A DNA stretch of 64,000 nt, taken from the NCBI GenBank assembly GCA_033032865.1, contig JAWHQI010000068.1, forward strand, positions 6,076,001 through 6,140,000. The letters are read 5' to 3'. A program made the translations under genes and the position numbers. Positions 43,801 to 54,363 of the stretch are shown here, in pieces. A model generated the notes under the pieces. It worked only from the letters and a program-made list of their open reading frames with translations, was not told the origin of the DNA and ran no database searches. The first letter of the stretch is position 1; every line of letters starts with the position of its first letter. This DNA comes from Dactylorhiza incarnata. Taxonomy: Eukaryota; Streptophyta; Magnoliopsida; Asparagales; Orchidaceae.

Positions 43801-44789
43801 ATGTAGATGACATACTGCTGATCGGGAATGACATACCTACCCTGAAAGTTGTTAAGAACAACCTAGGGAACTGCTTTTCTATGAAGGACTTGGGTGAAGC
43901 GACTTACATACTCGGTATTAAGATCTATAGAGATAGATCGAAGAAGTTGCTGGGTTTGACCCAGAGTACGTACATTGACAAGGTATTGAAGCGGTTCAAC
44001 ATGCTTGAGTCCAAGAAAGGATTTTTGCCCATGTCTCATGGTGTGAATCTCTCTAAGGACCAGTGTCCAAAATCTTGTGAAGATAAGGACCGCATGAAGT
44101 TGATTCCATATGCTTCGGCAATTGGGTCAATCATGTATGCAATGTTATGTACTCGACCCGATGTCTCTTTTGCTTTGAGCATGACTAGCAGGTATCAGTC
44201 TGATCCCGGTGAATGTCACTGGATAGCCGTAAAGAATATCCTGAAGTACTTGAGAAGGACTAAGGATGTATTCTTGGTGTATGGTGGAAAGGAAGAGCTC
44301 GTTGTAAGTGGTTACACGGATGCCAGCTTCCAAACTGATAGGGATGATTCAAAGTCTCAGTCAGGGTTTGTGTTTTGCCTGAATGGAGGAGCTGTGAGCT
44401 GGAAGAGTTCCAAGCAAGAGACAGTTGCTGATTCTACAACTGAGGCCGAGTATATCGCTGCAGCTAATGCAGCGAAGGAGGCTGTATGGATTAGGAAATT
44501 CATCGGCGAGCTAGATGTAGTTCCTAGCATTGTTGGTCCCGTAGTTCTCTACTGTGATAACAATGGTGCAATTGCACAATCTAAGGAACCTAGATCCCAT
44601 CAGCGCTCCAAGCACATACTTCGGCGGTTCCATCTTATTCGTGAGATTGTCGAACGAGGAGATGTGAACATTTGCAGAGTGCCGACTGAGGAGAATATTG
44701 CAGATCCACTGACAAAGCCTCTCGCGCAGAGAAAGCATGATGGTCATACTAGATCAATGGGTATGCGATACCTGAATGATCAACTCTAG
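40833..44789 (+). CDS. Element I gag-pol polyprotein (copia), intact
   Basis: 1318 codons without a break. Gag ~1-280 with KLSGTNYMDWYRNLRIVLRQ and zinc knuckle CHHCGKAGHWRRNC at ~252. Protease SWVLDTGCGSHICT at ~301. Integrase: HHCC (WHCRLGHINEKRISKLH...CESCLLGKM) ~435-480, catalytic HSDVCGPM ~497, RSDRGGEYLS ~565 and Glu in NGVSERRNRT. RT with CKWVFKKKTD, MDVKTAFLNGNL, and YVDDILLIG at ~990. RNase H with YTDASFQTDRDD (~1162), STTEAEYIAAANAAKEAVW and LYCDNNGAIA. All catalytic residues I can check are present and the length fits the family. With young LTRs this element may still be mobile. Assignment to Angela within the Tork group is from overall similarity and should be confirmed. Confidence 0.95.
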   Translation: MASGSHSTLSLRAILEKDKLSGTNYMDWYRNLRIVLRQERKLYVLEEEAPEVPTGNSSRVDKDAYKKYTDDALDVECLMLATMNSELQKQHENMGCKEIDEHLKKMFQGQARQERFDVTKALFQCKMGARDSVGTHVLKMIGYIENLERLGFPLGQELATDLILQSLPDSYEQFVLNYNMNEIDKTLPELLGMLRTAEINMKKAKPASPILMVHKGKGKAKGFKKTKVGHKSHLEPKSSALKKKSTVKEGKCHHCGKAGHWRRNCPSYIEGLQKMKGGMTSASDIYVIEINLSAPSSWVLDTGCGSHICTNVQELGRRRLLSKGEVDLRVGNGARVAAVAVGVYRLSLPSGLVIELDNCYYVPAITRNIISISCLDMIGFSFIIKNNCCSIFKNDVCYAVAQLFNGLYVLNLDHPIYNVDNNKRLRTNDSNPTYLWHCRLGHINEKRISKLHKDGLLDLFDYESFERCESCLLGKMTKTPFTGYTERAEDLLGVVHSDVCGPMSSMARGGYFYFVTFTDDFSRYGYVYLMKCKSETFEKFKEFKNEVENQLGKKVKALRSDRGGEYLSHEFRDHLKECGIVSQLTPPRTPQHNGVSERRNRTLLDMVRSMMSHADLPVSFWGFALETAAMTLNRAPTKTVLKTPYEIWTGKRPSMSFIKIWGCEAYVRRQMPDKLEPKSDKCYLVGYPKETKGYYFYLPSEGKVFVARTGVFLEKEFLSRKTQKVELKEVQEPQIVNEPELDSEPGLQDVVAREPAHETQVPRRSGRPRFEPERYGFLVSQIGNVLLMDHDDEPATYQEAMNGPDSDKWLEAMKSEMDSMYINQVWNLVEPPEGVRPIGCKWVFKKKTDMDGNVQTFKGRLVAKGFKQIHGIDYDETFSPVAMVKSIRILLAIAAYYDYEIWQMDVKTAFLNGNLLEEVYMTQPEGFVSPNEATKICKLNRSIYGLKQASRSWNLRFDEKIKKFGFVKNEDEPCVYKRISGSIVVFLILYVDDILLIGNDIPTLKVVKNNLGNCFSMKDLGEATYILGIKIYRDRSKKLLGLTQSTYIDKVLKRFNMLESKKGFLPMSHGVNLSKDQCPKSCEDKDRMKLIPYASAIGSIMYAMLCTRPDVSFALSMTSRYQSDPGECHWIAVKNILKYLRRTKDVFLVYGGKEELVVSGYTDASFQTDRDDSKSQSGFVFCLNGGAVSWKSSKQETVADSTTEAEYIAAANAAKEAVWIRKFIGELDVVPSIVGPVVLYCDNNGAIAQSKEPRSHQRSKHILRRFHLIREIVERGDVNICRVPTEENIADPLTKPLAQRKHDGHTRSMGMRYLNDQL

Positions 44790-45766
44790 TGGGAGTCTTG
44801 TGGGTTGCATGTAAAATCAATATTCTGTTGGCTGTTTAAAATTTATTCATATGATGAATTATGTACCAATTATTTCTTTTTACGATTAATGGCAAGTTCT
44901 TTTATTACGATATACTGTTTCTATATGATAGAATAAAATTCGTGATAAATACCCTTAGAATGTTCGCTTCCATAGGACATCAAGTACGAGACTTGAATGT
45001 GAGAGCCTATGATTTCGAAGCTTCATTCTTAAAAGGTCCCTGGTCGAGGTATCATCGTAGAAGCTAAGGGTGATGATGATACATTAAGACTAGCATGTGT
45101 GTTGACTGATGACCGGTTCTCACAGGTCATGATATTGTGATATCAAGTCATCACGTGGGTACTTGTTAGTGAACAAGTTGTACTGGACAGACCCAACCTG
45201 AGACTACTTTGTGGATTGTTACTTAAAAGTGTCACAAGTAGGTCTCATTTGACAATGGTGTTGTGGTCCTTTGACCTGAAGTCACAGCATTCACCGAGTG
45301 AGGAAGAGCGTGCTTTGATGTCATCTAAAGTCTTCCTTGAAGAAGGTTGATGATAAGGGTGGTCGTTGGGTACGTTACGAATCATTTGGGTGTTTGGGTG
45401 TGAGCAGATATGGGATTTGTCCTCCTATATAACAGGAGTTGCATCCATGGGCCCCTTGATGGAATTGGACTGAGAAACGCATGGCCATGCTTGGTAGAGT
45501 CAATATGTGATATTGAGCTCACCATTCTCTGGAAGTCCGTTCTAGATCAAGAAACTTGGATTGAGCTATTATGAGGGTGACACGGTCCATGCCTCTAGTT
45601 CTTTCCGGATGTAAGGGACAAAGGGACAAAGACAACGCTGGAACATTGGTCATAAAGGCTTATGAGTTATGAACTCTTATTGCTTGGGGAGCAATGATGC
45701 ATTGCTAGATGCCGCTCATTGTTTGTGAGGTTTTTGGTTTGATACTTTCAAGATCAAGTGGGAGAC
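44790..45766 (+). other. Element I 3' noncoding region and polypurine tract
   Basis: 977 bp between pol stop and 3' LTR without a recognised frame; it ends in AAGTGGGAGAC (45756-45766), a purine tract touching the LTR. Confidence 0.75.
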
Positions 45767-46848
45767 TGTTGGAGTTTCCATTGTGATCTAGAAGTGGTCA
45801 AACATGTAATCTCACTGCCAACGCGATATGAGCCTGCAGGGTCGCACATAAGAGCATGTGGAGAAGATGGAAGATTGACTGTGTTGGTAAAGGTTACCAA
45901 TCACCATATATAGAATGGGGAAATCCAGCAGGTTGTTGCTGTCTGAATTCGTCGGGTTTACACGGATAGAATTCGTCGGATTCGTCGGGATTCGTCGGAT
46001 TGTCCCGTGAACACTCGACGAATTATTACAGAAACCCTTCATTCGACAAAATGCTGTCGTCTGTCTGGATTCGTCGGGATTCGTCGGGATTCGTCGGGTT
46101 GTCCCGTGAAGACTCGACGAATTGTTACAGAGATCATTCTTGGCAAATGTTGCCGTTTGATCTGATTCGTCGGATTCGTCGGATTGTCCCGTGAAGACTC
46201 GACGAATTGTTACAGAGATCATTTTCTCGGCAAATGTTGCCGTCTGATCTGATTCGTCGGATTCGTCGGATTGTCCCGTGAAATCTCGACGAATGATCTT
46301 CCGTGGAATTCCGACGAATTGTAACAGAAGCCCTTATTCTGATGTGTGGTCTGCGGATAGCGATTCTTCTAGAAGCTGTTTATCCTTTGGGTATAAATAG
46401 GACTTCGTTTTTAGGGTTCTGATAACTTACGAAGAGAAAGGCCGACGGAAGTGTTCCGCTCTCGCCCGAACCCTAGACGGAAGGAGTTCCGTCTCTGAAT
46501 TGCGTCCGCCGACCTCCTCTCCGGCGATCGTCGTCGTGTATGTTCTTCCTGGAGCGAACCTAGCAGTTCGTGGAAGTGCAAAGGTGCAGTCGTTCTTCTC
46601 CCGGCTCGTGTAGACTGCTGTAGAGACGTAGACATTATTCTACGTGAGTACTCGCATAGCCGACGACAGGAATCAACTCGTGGAGCATCTAGGTTGGATT
46701 TGATCCAATCCCGCAAAGGTAATTTCATACCTAGCATTTTGTTAACTTCTTGATTCAACGTTCATGGCCGATCCAAAGTCTTTTTGGGTTGTTTCTGTTT
46801 ATTTCCGCTGCGCCTACATTTGATGTATGGTTCTAGAAAAACCCAACA
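45767..46848 (+). repeat. Element I 3' LTR
   Basis: Same 1082-bp length as the 5' copy with about nine substitutions seen by eye. TATA box at 46392-46399. Ends ACCCAACA followed by target duplication GAATC. Confidence 0.95.
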
Positions 46849-48146
46849 GAATCTGCCACTGATCCAGAATCAGAGGCAGATAGAGAAGTTTTGTGTTTTA
46901 CCTTTCCAGGAGAGTTGTCATCCTGGTTTCCTTCATTGATGGCCATCAGTCCAATAAGTGCTTCATCCTCAGTCCCAGAGGAGCTTGAGTCAGAGTCATT
47001 CAACATTTTGGTCTTCTTTGCCACAAACCCCTTTTCAGAGGTTCTCTTGCTCCTAGAGCTTCTTCTCTCTTCGTGGTTCCTTGACTCCTTTTTCTTGGAG
47101 GGACAGTCTGCAGCCATGTGACCTGTTTTGCTGCAAGAATAGCAAACAGTATTATTTAAATCATATCTACTAGAGTTGGATTTATAATTGTCCTCCCTGG
47201 GAGCCCTGGATCTGTCTCGATAGTCAGATCTTCTGGAGCTTGAGGAGGAGCTTCTGCTGTTGTCACTCCTCATTCTGTGTAGCAGCTTTCTGAATTATTT
47301 TGAGAGGAGGGCCACCTCTCTATCAGTATCATCAGAGTCAGAGGAGCTGGCTTCTGATTCCTCACTGTTCTCAGTTCTATTCTGAGAAGCAGAGGTCTTG
47401 CCCTTGAATCTTCTGGTGCTCTCAGCCATTAGAGCCACTGATCTTTCTCTTGAGCTCACCTTTGAGCTTTCTTCTTCTTCAGCCTTCCTTGTATTAAGCT
47501 GATGTTCATGAGACAGCAACTTCCCGTATAGGTTCTTGGGCTCCATGTTGCCCAGTTGGCCCATCTCTCTGATGGCACATATCTTGATATCCCATTCCTT
47601 TGTGAGGGATCTGAGAAATTTGTCATTTAGATCAGAGTTTGTGAACTCTCTGTCGTAGTTTCTCAATCCATTCACGATCTTGAAAAATCTCTCATAGAAG
47701 TTGGAGATTGTTTCATTCTTGCCTTGTTTGAAGGCTTCATATTCCTGGTTGAGGAGAGATTTCCTGTCATCCCTTACCTCTTCAGTACCCTCCATGTATA
47801 CAATGAAGGAGTCCCACATCTCCTTGGCCATTTTGTAGTGAATTAGATTTTGGAGGGTTGAGTCATCTATGGCACTTACGAAGACGTTTTGTGCCCTCTT
47901 GTCAAGACCTGCCAAGGCCAGCTCGTCCTTGGTCATGTCTTCATATTTCTTTATCACCTGCCTGGTTGGATCAATAGTGGAGGAAGTGGTAGGGATGAAG
48001 GGACCCTGCTTGATTGTCAGGTAGATTCTTGGGTCAGCTGCCTCCATAAAGAGTCTTACTCTTTCCTTCCAAATGGGGAAATTCTCTTTTGTGCAGATGG
48101 GAAGCTTCATGGCTCTCATTTCGCGATTCGGATCTCCACCGGCCAT
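46849..48146 (-). pseudogene. Element E gag N-terminal part
   Basis: Minus strand from ATG 48146: MKLPICTKENFPIWKERVRL, YMEGTEEVRDDRKSLLNQEY and FYERFFKIVNGLRNYDREFT, a SIRE-type gag closely matching element H's gag (63460 on). TAA at 47297-47295 interrupts the frame; it continues with a Ser/Arg-rich region and zinc knuckle CYSCSKTGHMAADC (~47145-47104) and an acidic Ser-rich stretch, until element I's insertion at 46848/46849. Confidence 0.88.
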
Positions 48147-48200
48147 GGTGAGTGGTTCTTGATCTAGATCGGACTGTTAAGTATCCTTTTGATCAACCTA

Positions 48201-48212
48201 CCTCTGATACCA
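48201..48212 (-). other. Element E primer-binding site (tRNA-Met type)
   Basis: Minus-strand TGGTATCAGAGG two bases from the LTR end (CCCCAACA). Element H has the same TGGTATCAGAGG. Confidence 0.88.
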
Positions 48213-48214
48213 CT

Positions 48215-50052
48215 TGTTGGGGATGGAACGTTCACCTAGAGGGGACGTGTTAGGTGATCTTGGTACTTTTTGATCTATTAGTGTGAGTTATCAATATTCA
48301 AGCAATGCACAAAATTAACACACAATTAAGTCACACCAGACGACACAAGATCTATAGAGGTTCCTCAAGACGGGGTGTCTTGAGTAGTCCTCTTTCCCTC
48401 TACGCCTACCCAGCAGTGTGCTAGGTTCGGCAAACTCCGCCAAAATCTTCAGGCCCTCAAGCCTTACAACACGGACCCGCAAGTCCCAACAGCCTAAGCC
48501 CTCAAGCCCTTACTGCCCCCGAGCCCGCAAGCTGGACACTCAGGCCCTCAAGCCCAACACAACACAGACCCGCAAGTCCTGTGCCTACAGCCTAGGACCG
48601 CAAGCCCCTACTGCACCCGAGCCCTCAAGCTCGACAAGTCGCACCTGCAAGTGCACTGCCCTGGCCCTCAAGCCTCACAGCTCTCCAGCCCTCAAGCTAG
48701 ACATTTTAGCCCGCAAGCCTTAAAAGAAAATACAATAATAAAATGTTTCTTCTGCCGGATGAAGATCGACAACTTTAGACTGTTGAAGATCGGCTCCTTA
48801 AGATTGAGGAAGATTGTTCTGAATCAGATATTGAGCGCACGGTTCTTCTTCAAATCTTTTCTTAGCCAGATGAGGATTGGCTTCTTAGCAGTCGATGAAG
48901 ATGACTGCTCCTTCTTCTTCTCTTTCTTTCTTGCGGCGCTTGTGTTTTTCGATTCGCTATATGCGCAAGTTCTTTCTTGATGATTAACCTTTTTAGGGCA
49001 ACCTCATGTATCCCTTTTTATAAGACTGTGAGGTCTCCCAACGGTCTTCTAAAAAGTTTCTTTATGTATCAGACCTCCATTCCTTTTTAGCATGCGCTGA
49101 TATCTTTATTTCTTTTGGAGTACGCGCTAATACCTCGATTCATTAAGTGCACGTGCTAATTGGACAATCAGGCGGCGGCATTAACTGCTGACAGTACGTC
49201 CGCACAATTTGAATCTCTCTCGACGATATTTCCATTGTTATGACGACATGGATAATATCTCGACGACAGGCCTTTGTCGATGCCATGAACTCTGGTAGAC
49301 CTTCATGTCTTCTTTCTTCTGCCTCTGATGCTGGTATCACGACGATACAAGATATCCTGGCGATTCTGTATATACGACGATCTTCTTTCTCTGACTTTGT
49401 CGCCGCGATCTTCTTTCTTGCAATATGTCGTCGTAATCATGTTGTTTACTCGATGACATGCCTTCTTCATGACGATGTCCAACTACATCAGACATACTAA
49501 GCTTTATTAGCGACAAGGCTTCTATATGACGATATTTGTTCTTCTTGACAGTATGGTCACTTTGTTGATGTCGACGATACAACATCGTCTCAACGACATT
49601 CCTTCCTTCGATATCTTTGAGTCTTCTCTGCGTTTGACGAACAGCTTTCTGCAATCGACGAACTTGCCATCCTTCGTTCGACGATCGCCATTCTTCGTTC
49701 GACGATCTCGCCACGTCTCAGCGTTCGACGATCGGCATTCTTCGTTCGACGATCTCGCCATGTCTCAACGTTCGACGATCGACATTCTTCGTTCGACGAT
49801 CTCGCTAAGTCTCAGCGTTCGACGAACTCGCCATGGCTCAACGATCGACGAACACGCTACTTCTCGGCGGTTGCTTTACTTATTATCACGACGACAAGCA
49901 TTCTTTGTCGACGATATCGCCTGTTCTTCTAACCGATATGTACTTATATTTTCCTGAGATTTTGAACTAGATGTACGATCAAATACAAAGTCAAGTACTC
50001 TTGACATGATGACTTCTTCAAATCAGGAATCATGTGGGCAAGATTCCCAATA
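48215..50052 (-). repeat. Element E 5' LTR
   Basis: 1838 bp; in plus reading TGTTGGGGATGG...GATTCCCAATA. In element orientation: U3 with TCGTCGAACG repeats (49660-49870 in plus), TATA-like box near 49016-49023, a degenerate GGCTTGAGGGC / GGACTTGCGGG array (48450-48720) and a conserved hairpin (48365-48385). The outer dinucleotide reads TA instead of CA. Confidence 0.88.
48365..48385 (-). other. Hairpin in element E LTR, shared with element H
   Basis: CTCAAGA-7-TCTTGAG, a 7-bp perfect stem with 7-base loop, embedded in ~45 bp nearly identical to 63208-63255 in element H (there CTCAAGACACCCTATCTTGAG). It lies downstream of the TATA box in both, so it would be in the transcript. Confidence 0.75.
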
Positions 50053-50695
50053 GGAGGGCTCCATTGTCTTTTGAGGAGCTGATGGAGAGAGTGGCGGAGG
50101 AGATAGAAGGGGAGGCTGCCAACCCAGAGTTCACAAAGAGGTTGGCACGGCTGAGCGAGCTGGGGGTCAAGCAATAGGATGCAAGGAGAAGAGAAGAGGT
50201 GATGGCCCCGAAGGTGGGGTGGAGGCATCAAGAAGGGGGAGGCAAGGCCCAGGAAGGGTTTTCCACTTGGGAGGGGGCAACTTCCTAGGAGGCCAAGGAA
50301 TACCCCATCAGCTAGGGTGGAGGCAGGGCCCGAGGCCACCTCCCCACCTGCCTCAGCAGGCGATGGAAGTCGGTCGAGGGAGACCGGGGAGAGGAAGAGG
50401 AGCAGGAGCCAATCCTAGGAGGAGGATTAGAGGGGCAGAGGCCGTGAGGAGGTGGGAGGTGTTGCCCTATTGTGACTTCCATGAGGAGGAGGGTCATGCA
50501 ACGACCACCTGCCCAGAGTTCTTGGAGGTGAAGGAAGCCAGAGCGCTGGCGCCGCGGGAGCAGCGGCCGGTGAGGATTGAGGAGGTCCTGTCTCAGGATG
50601 AGGAGGACGAGAGGTGTGAAGACTGGGTTGACGTGGGAACCAGAGGAGGGAACGGGGTAATCCATGGGGGGTGGGGGGGGGGGGGTAGGGATTGA
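50053..50695 (+). pseudogene. Element F gag C-terminal part
   Basis: SFEELMERVAEEIEGEAANP then, after a TAG near 50176 and frame changes, a Gly/Arg/Pro-rich region and the Tat-type zinc motif YCDFHEEEGHATTTCPEF at ~50463-50520, followed by an acidic region. A 13-G run at 50673-50685 sits just before the frame ends, near the expected gag-protease linker. Confidence 0.75.
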
Positions 50696-50738
50696 GGCGA
50701 CCTAAAAGGAAAGCCTCCATACCATCTATCGTCATAGC

Positions 50739-51398
50739 GTGGCTTTGACGTCCCAAGCCCCGCCCCCAGCAGAGAAGATCTCATTCACCCAGAAGGATAT
50801 GCCGGGTCATGAAGACCCATTCCGCGATGCGCTAATCATTCAGACAGCGATCGATAACTTCACCGTCTCTCGGATCCTTGTGTATAATGGGAGCTCGGTC
50901 AACGTCAACTTTAAGAAGGCATTTGACGAGATGAAGGTGGAGGCTAGGAGGGTGCTTGCCTCGGATGGCCCGTTGTTTGGGTTCTCCGAGGAGAGAAAGG
51001 AGGTGGAAGGGGGAGGGGGACACCATGTAGTCTTGGGGGGGCCAGTCCCGGAACTGCGGCTTTGTTATAGTAAAAGCCCCAAGAAGCTACAATGCCATCT
51101 TCGGACGACCACTCATCAGTGCATTCTGCTGCGTCCCCTCCACCCTTCACTAATGCCTCAAGTTCAACGCGGGATCAGTCCAGGTCTGGATAAGGGGAGA
51201 TCCAAAGGTGTCCAGGCAGTGCTATGTGACTATTGTGAACACCATCTCCTGGCTGGCCGAGGTAGAGGAATGGCATCGGGAGATGGGGAGCCGGCGAGGC
51301 TCGGAGAGGTAGGAGAGGAGGAAGGAGTAAGAGAAGGTCAGGCCCAGGAAGAAGGGGCGGAGGGGCAGATGGAGAAGGAAGTTGAGGTTAGATCTTAA
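50739..51398 (+). pseudogene. Element F protease region
   Basis: Frame from ~50739: ISFTQKDMPGHEDPFRDALI then SRILVYNGSSVNVNFKKAFD, the Tat protease core with the catalytic Asp replaced by Tyr (VYNGSS). Near 51060 the reading switches frame; FVIVKAPRSYNAIFGRPLIS and QCYVTIVNTISWLAEVEEWH are found in the +1-related frame from 51061. The Glu/Lys-rich linker follows up to G's insertion at 51399. Confidence 0.78.
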
Positions 51399-51410
51399 TG
51401 TTACTCAAGA

Positions 51411-51421
51411 GGGGGGGGGGG
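51411..51421 (+). repeat. 11-G run near the end of element G LTR
   Basis: AAGA followed by 11 G and TGAATAG; the counterpart in H is a 12-C run at 63347-63358. A homopolymer common to this LTR type and prone to length change. Confidence 0.8.
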
Positions 51422-52341
51422 TGAATAGAGTATCAAAACTTTTCCCTTAGTTTTATTGCGGAATTATAAATACTGATATATATATGTGTAGCAGAGTGAG
51501 TTATAAAACTAAATAAAGAAAGCAGCACAACACAACAACACAGAAATTCACAAGCACAGAGACACAAGGATTTTTATAGTAGTTCCCCAATAAACCTGGG
51601 TACGTCTACTCTTCTACCACACTTGGTAGGATCTACTAGGTTTATTATCAGGTGCCCTATCACCAAGGGGTTTTTGATCAGGTGTCCACACACCACAGAG
51701 CTTTTGATCAGGTGCTCAAAAGCAACAGAATTTTTTGATCAGGTGTCTTGCCACCAAGAGGTAAACTTTTGAAAGGAGTTTTAACCATGTACAAGATGGA
51801 ATAAAAGAGGTTAAAATGTTCTTCTCCGTCAACAATCTGAGAGAAGACTCTAGTGGATGTTGATGGTGTAAAGCTACCCCTGTCTGATTGAAAATATTGA
51901 CAGCTTGAGGATGGAGCTTTCTCTTGAATCAAATTATCTTCCTTGATAAGCTGATGAATCTGAGAGACAGATGTTCCTCAGATTATTGTTGCTTTATAGA
52001 AGATTTGAAACTTACAGCAGAAAGTCTGAGAGATTGATCTTGAAGATGTTCTCAGAGAATGAGATGCTGCTAGAGGAAAATGAACTTTCTTTTTCTTTCT
52101 AAATAATATTTTTCTTTCTTCTTCTTGACAGAAGCTCTGATATTCTCTATGTCTGTATCTTTCTTGTCGTGTCTTAACTATAGAAGAATAATCTGCTGTA
52201 TATCTTCCTCCTGTTTTTCTTTTTGAAATCTCTGACAGACATTAATTGCAAATCCCTTATATTAAGGAATAAATATATCTAAAGAGATATTTTGAAAACA
52301 CAAATCTGCTGCGCCGTTTATCTTTTTCCTTTTCCATGGAT

Positions 52342-52346
52342 ATGTC
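52342..52346 (+). repeat. Target-site duplication of composite D, left
   Basis: ATGTC directly before TGATGGAGG; its partner is at 58586-58590. Confidence 0.85.
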
Positions 52347-53665
52347 TGATGGAGGCCACCCATTCCTCTCAGTCCTTCTCCATCTCCCTGTTGATGAAGA
52401 CCCCCACATGGATCCACACTTTGTGGGGGATGAAGACGTTGCTTATGATGCGGAAGTTGTCCGCCACTTGGAGTTTGATGATTGTGATGGGCGCTGCCGC
52501 CAACTTGAAGATTCGTACGTTGCCGCGACAACTACCGTCAACGTCGCGCCAGCATCTCCACTTATTGGGATACATGCAAATATATGATTATAAATTATTT
52601 TCCAACTTTTGGGATAATATTTATAATTATATATTTTTATTTACGCATTTTTATTTTCAGCATTGCATTAATTTGGGACTTTGAATTTCAGCTTTTTCTT
52701 TTTATTTTGATGGACTACTTTTAGCCATCTTAATTTTGGGTTGGATGAATGGTGGTAACGGAGTGGTGTAGCCTATAAAAGGCCTTGATGTTTTATTTTA
52801 TGTTTAGATTTGATGAAATTGAAAATAACCTTTTCCAAACCCTAAAGTTTCTCCCTCTCATCTTCCTCCTAGCCACCACCCCTAGGCTCCTCCCTCTCTC
52901 TTTGGCCGCCGGCCACTCTTCCTCCTCCTCCCCTCTTCTCGTCTCCTTCTCCCTTCCTCACTCCTTCTCTCAACCTCTCCCTCCAAGGCCGACCATCTCC
53001 CTCTCCCTCTTGAAGAATTTCGGCCAGCCACCTTGGGCTTGTGGAAGGAGATCTCTTGGCTCGGATTTGTTTCAAAGCGCTTGATCATGGTGGAAGCGGC
53101 GAAGGCGAACGTGCTCAACATCAAGTGACTCATCTCCGGTGGTCTCCGCGGACAAACAATCTTTAAGATTCCTGCATCTCGGATCTACGATTCCGAGGGG
53201 GTAATGAACTCTCAACTCGTGTGATTCCTTTCTTAGATAGTTGGCTAGATCTGTGACGTGGTCTTTGAACCGTTGATTTTCTCGCGGATTTTTCTTTATT
53301 TTGGATTTGTATTTCGATCTTGGATTTTCGTTTTAATTCGATGAGGAGTGGTGATCCTCTTTTGTTCTAGTTGGGGGAGATTTTCCGTTTCCAAAATCTT
53401 CACATTTTCGGAGGATCTCTCTTTGGTAGACAACAACAACCGCTCGACCGGATTGTGTGGATCCTTTTAGCCGGGAGCGAAGTTGGCCCATAGCCTCCTT
53501 CCGTTCCCTCACGGTGTGGCTGCCCGTGCGTGATAAATAATGTGAATAAAAATCATTCCGCGATTTGGCTGCGTTCTTTCACGCTTGTGTGAGATTAGGA
53601 AGCGTTGGAAGTAATCAAATCGATCGCGCTCGAGTGGGTGAACCCAAACACCCTTTCCTACATCA
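52347..53665 (+). repeat. Composite D left LTR (+)
   Basis: 1319 bp, TGATGGAGGCC...CCTACATCA, followed by ATTTGGTATCAAAGAG. The first ~240 bp are an open pol-tail frame that is also open in the other two copies. TATA box at 52774, pyrimidine-rich R region at 52850-53010. Confidence 0.93.
52774..52780 (+). promoter_or_regulatory. Composite D left LTR TATA box
   Basis: TATAAAA in GTAGCCTATAAAAGGCC, conserved in all three D LTRs. Confidence 0.6.
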
Positions 53666-53668
53666 ATT

Positions 53669-53680
53669 TGGTATCAAAGA
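53669..53680 (+). other. Composite D primer-binding site
   Basis: TGGTATCAAAGA, Met-type with the same A-for-G change as element B. Confidence 0.78.
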
Positions 53681-53984
53681 GAGGTTCATGTCAATTTCTT
53701 AATTGACGCATTCCTTGGGTTTTCTTAGAACGCCGGCACACACAATTTTCACACCATTTTGCGCTCAAAAATTAAAATTAAATAAAATTTCGTCGGTCTG
53801 CGAATAGCGGCCTAAAATTCTCATTTTTCTGCGAAATTCAAAAAAAAATTTCTGGTAATTTACTTATTATTTTTTGTAAGAAAATCAAAAAAATTATTTT
53901 ACTTACCCTAGTTATTAGGCGGGAATAAAATTATCTTTCGTAAAATCTTGGCGTGATCTAAATTTCTGGCCTACGAATAACGGT

Positions 53985-54311
53985 CTTAAAATTCAAATTT
54001 CAAAATTCAAAATTTTGAAATTAAAAATTCAAAATTTTGAAATTCAAAATTCAAACTCAAAATTCAAATTTTTAAAATTCAAAATTCAAATTCAAAATTC
54101 AAATTTTATAAATTCAAAATTCTAATTCAAAATTTTGAAATTCAAATTCAAATTTTGAAATTCAAAATTCAAATTCAAACTTCAAATTTTTGAAATTCAA
54201 AATTCAAATTCAAAATTCAAAGTTTGAAATTCAAAATTCAAATTCAAAATTCAAATTTTTGAAATTCAAAATTCAAAATTCAAATTTTTGAAATTCAAAA
54301 TTCAAATTTAT
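53985..54311 (+). repeat. AATTCAAAATTCAAATTTTG simple repeat in D leader
   Basis: About 325 bp of near-pure A/T/C repeats built on AAATTCAAAATTC and TTTTGAAATTC, partly self-complementary (GAATTT/AAATTC). It lies between primer site and the first ORF. Confidence 0.9.
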
Positions 54312-54363
54312 GCTTGTAACGACCTAAAATCTAATATTTTAGTATTGTGTTCACACACTTAGG

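Larger units (their letters stand above)
38588..46848 (+). mobile_element. Element I: complete Ty1/copia (Tork/Angela-type), 8261 bp, intact coding
   Basis: LTRs 38588-39669 and 45767-46848 (both 1082 bp), Met-type primer site at 39671, a single 1318-aa gag-pol frame and polypurine tract AAGTGGGAGAC before the 3' LTR. Target duplication GAATC at 38583-38587 and 46849-46853 inside element E gag. By eye the LTRs differ at about nine positions, so insertion is recent, though slightly older than AthN by the same measure. Confidence 0.96.
32687..50052 (-). mobile_element. Element E: SIRE/Maximus-type Ty1/copia, minus strand, interrupted by I
   Basis: 5' LTR at 48215-50052, Met-type primer site complement at 48201-48212, gag (48146 leftward, split by element I), protease, integrase, RT, RNase H (to 34596), polypurine tract (34182-34195) and 3' LTR (32687-34180, truncated). 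At least seven in-frame stops and two frameshifts make it inactive. RT and gag match the SIRE type; there is no env-like frame. The 5' LTR ends ATTCCCAATA at 50052, where the 3' LTR has ATTCCCAACA. The target duplication cannot be checked because the far left end is missing. Confidence 0.9.

Noticed and set aside
50052..50057. Target duplication for element E using GGAGG at 50053 and GGAGA near 32672
   Set aside because: The left end of E is truncated, so any match there is by chance.
52785..53084. 99-codon Leu/Pro/Ser-rich frame in D LTR, with hydrophobic start
   Set aside because: Arises from a C/T-rich R region; a similar pyrimidine-rich tract occurs in D-prime and does not indicate a signal peptide.
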